Below, piece after piece: positions 8,011 through 8,228 of a stretch of DNA of 8,228 nucleotides (the first letter of the stretch is position 1; each line of letters starts with the position of its first letter). Source of the DNA: Candidatus Desantisbacteria bacterium CG2_30_40_21 (GTDB taxonomy: Bacteria; UBA9089; CG2-30-40-21); NCBI GenBank assembly GCA_001873945.1, contig MNYI01000085.1:1-8228 (forward strand), read 5' to 3'. The position numbers and the translations under genes are program-made. The notes under the pieces are model-generated. The model was not told the DNA's origin. It was given only the letters and a program-made list of their open reading frames with translations, and searched no databases.

Positions 8011-8015
8011 GTCAA
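7982..8015. repeat. 34-bp near-palindrome covering the cassette-side promoter
   Basis: TTGACATTTT at 7982-7991 is the perfect reverse complement of AAAATGTCAA at 8006-8015. The centre ACAATTGT (7995-8002) is itself palindromic about the same axis, so 14 of 17 base pairs are symmetric. The arms contain the -35 and -10 boxes. It may be an operator for a dimeric or tetrameric repressor, or a cruciform-forming site. Confidence 0.8.
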
Positions 8016-8046
8016 TATATAGTTTCTGAATATCATTCCAATTTGG

Positions 8047-8080
8047 GTGATATACAGAACTGTATAATCACTTGTTAGGT
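8047..8080 (+). other. Putative attI/attC-like recombination site (bulged hairpin plus GTTAGGT core)
   Basis: GTGATATACAG (8047-8057) pairs with CTGTATAATCAC (8060-8071), leaving one unpaired A at 8066 and a GAAC tetraloop. Two bases later comes GTTAGGT (8074-8080), an exact fit to the integron core consensus GTTRRRY. A bulged stem followed by a core is the form of the L'-R' side of attC sites, and its location beside an integrase gene and Pc-like promoter is that of attI. The matching R'' box (RYYYAAC) expected at the other foot of an attC hairpin is not present. The site is therefore a variant attI or a half-site, and the call rests on pattern and position. Confidence 0.5.
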
Positions 8081-8132
8081 GTTTGAAATAAACGATATTT
8101 TATGTTCAACCGTCACGGAGTAAGTTGAATAC

Positions 8133-8228
8133 ATGAAAAAATTTAGTGTATATATAGAAACTTCAATTGTTAGTTACTTAGCGGCTAAGCCAAGCCGAGA
8201 CTTGCTTACTGCTGCATGTCAGCAAATT
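8133..8228 (+). CDS. PIN-domain protein, probable VapC-family toxin (5' part only)
   Basis: Only the first 32 codons are in the window. The opening VYIETSIVSYLAAKPSRDLL is the signature start of a PIN-domain subfamily (annotated as VapC-like, usually with 'QQIT..WW' soon after). E9 takes the place of the first metal-binding acidic residue of the RNase fold. Members are Mg-dependent RNases, often type II toxins. No antitoxin frame lies upstream; in this subfamily the small partner is, as I recall, often encoded downstream, outside the window. GGAG at 8117-8120 lies 12 bases before the ATG, a long spacing. It follows the Pc-like promoter and the GTTAGGT core by 52 bp, as a first integron cassette gene would. 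Confidence 0.8.
   Translation, partial: MKKFSVYIETSIVSYLAAKPSRDLLTAACQQI

Larger units (their letters stand above)
7904..8041. repeat. 19-bp direct repeat bracketing the divergent promoters
   Basis: TTTCTG[T/A]ATATCATTCCAA occurs at 7904-7922 and again at 8023-8041, same orientation, 18 of 19 bases identical and exactly 119 bp apart. The interval holds both promoters. In class 1 integrons attI1 carries integrase-binding direct repeats, so these could be recombinase-binding sites. They could also be operators or the trace of a local duplication. Confidence 0.8.

Noticed and set aside
8047..8071. LexA box at the TACAGAACTGTA symmetry
   Set aside because: The half-sites are in the opposite order to CTG-N10-CAG, and it also lacks the GAAC-N4-GTTC form; better explained as a hairpin stem.
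8102..8128. Eight-codon reading frame (MFNRHGVS) just before the PIN gene, recalling the short ORF in attI1
   Set aside because: No Shine-Dalgarno of its own, and the PIN gene's GGAG lies inside it; too short to support.

Overview
The window is AT-rich bacterial DNA (roughly 40% G+C judged by eye). It suggests a Gram-negative-type environmental or uncultured bacterium. The grounds are a secreted TPR protein with a cleavable signal peptide, a diguanylate-cyclase response regulator, a molybdopterin enzyme fused to a periplasmic-binding-like domain, and a long-N-terminus integron-type integrase. No gene here fixes the phylum.

Layout. Bases 25-222 form a large imperfect inverted repeat built from degenerate octamers related to GTTGATAG. 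It sits just upstream of a two-gene + strand operon. The first gene (293-1207) encodes a response regulator with a receiver domain and an intact GGDEF domain with an I-site. The second (1200-5267) overlaps its stop codon and encodes an exported protein of 1355 residues with a TolB/CsgG-like N-terminal domain and about 34 tandem TPR units, most carrying a cysteine at the same position. On the - strand, converging on the TPR gene and overlapping its 3' end by 44 bp, is moeA fused to a PBP-like domain (5224-7194), for molybdenum cofactor assembly.

The right end (about 7205-8228) is the most unusual part. It has the architecture of an integron platform in decay. It contains a 180-codon integrase fragment (- strand) that lacks the whole catalytic domain, and a perfect-consensus sigma70 promoter (TTGACA-17-TATAAT) reading into it. 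A back-to-back strong promoter (TTGACA-17-TAAAAT) reads the other way, embedded in a 34-bp near-palindrome. A 19-bp direct repeat brackets both promoters. Next comes a bulged hairpin followed directly by GTTAGGT, a match to the integron core site GTTRRRY. Last is the start of a PIN-domain (VapC-like) gene, cut by the window edge, where the first cassette would be.

How the parts relate. The first two genes probably work together, with c-di-GMP signalling coupled to a periplasmic TPR scaffold. The moeA fusion is a separate metabolic function that now lies downstream of the integrase promoter with no promoter of its own visible. A 61-codon open frame ending 10 bp before moeA may be the 3' remnant of a former operon partner, cut off where the integrase fragment was joined.
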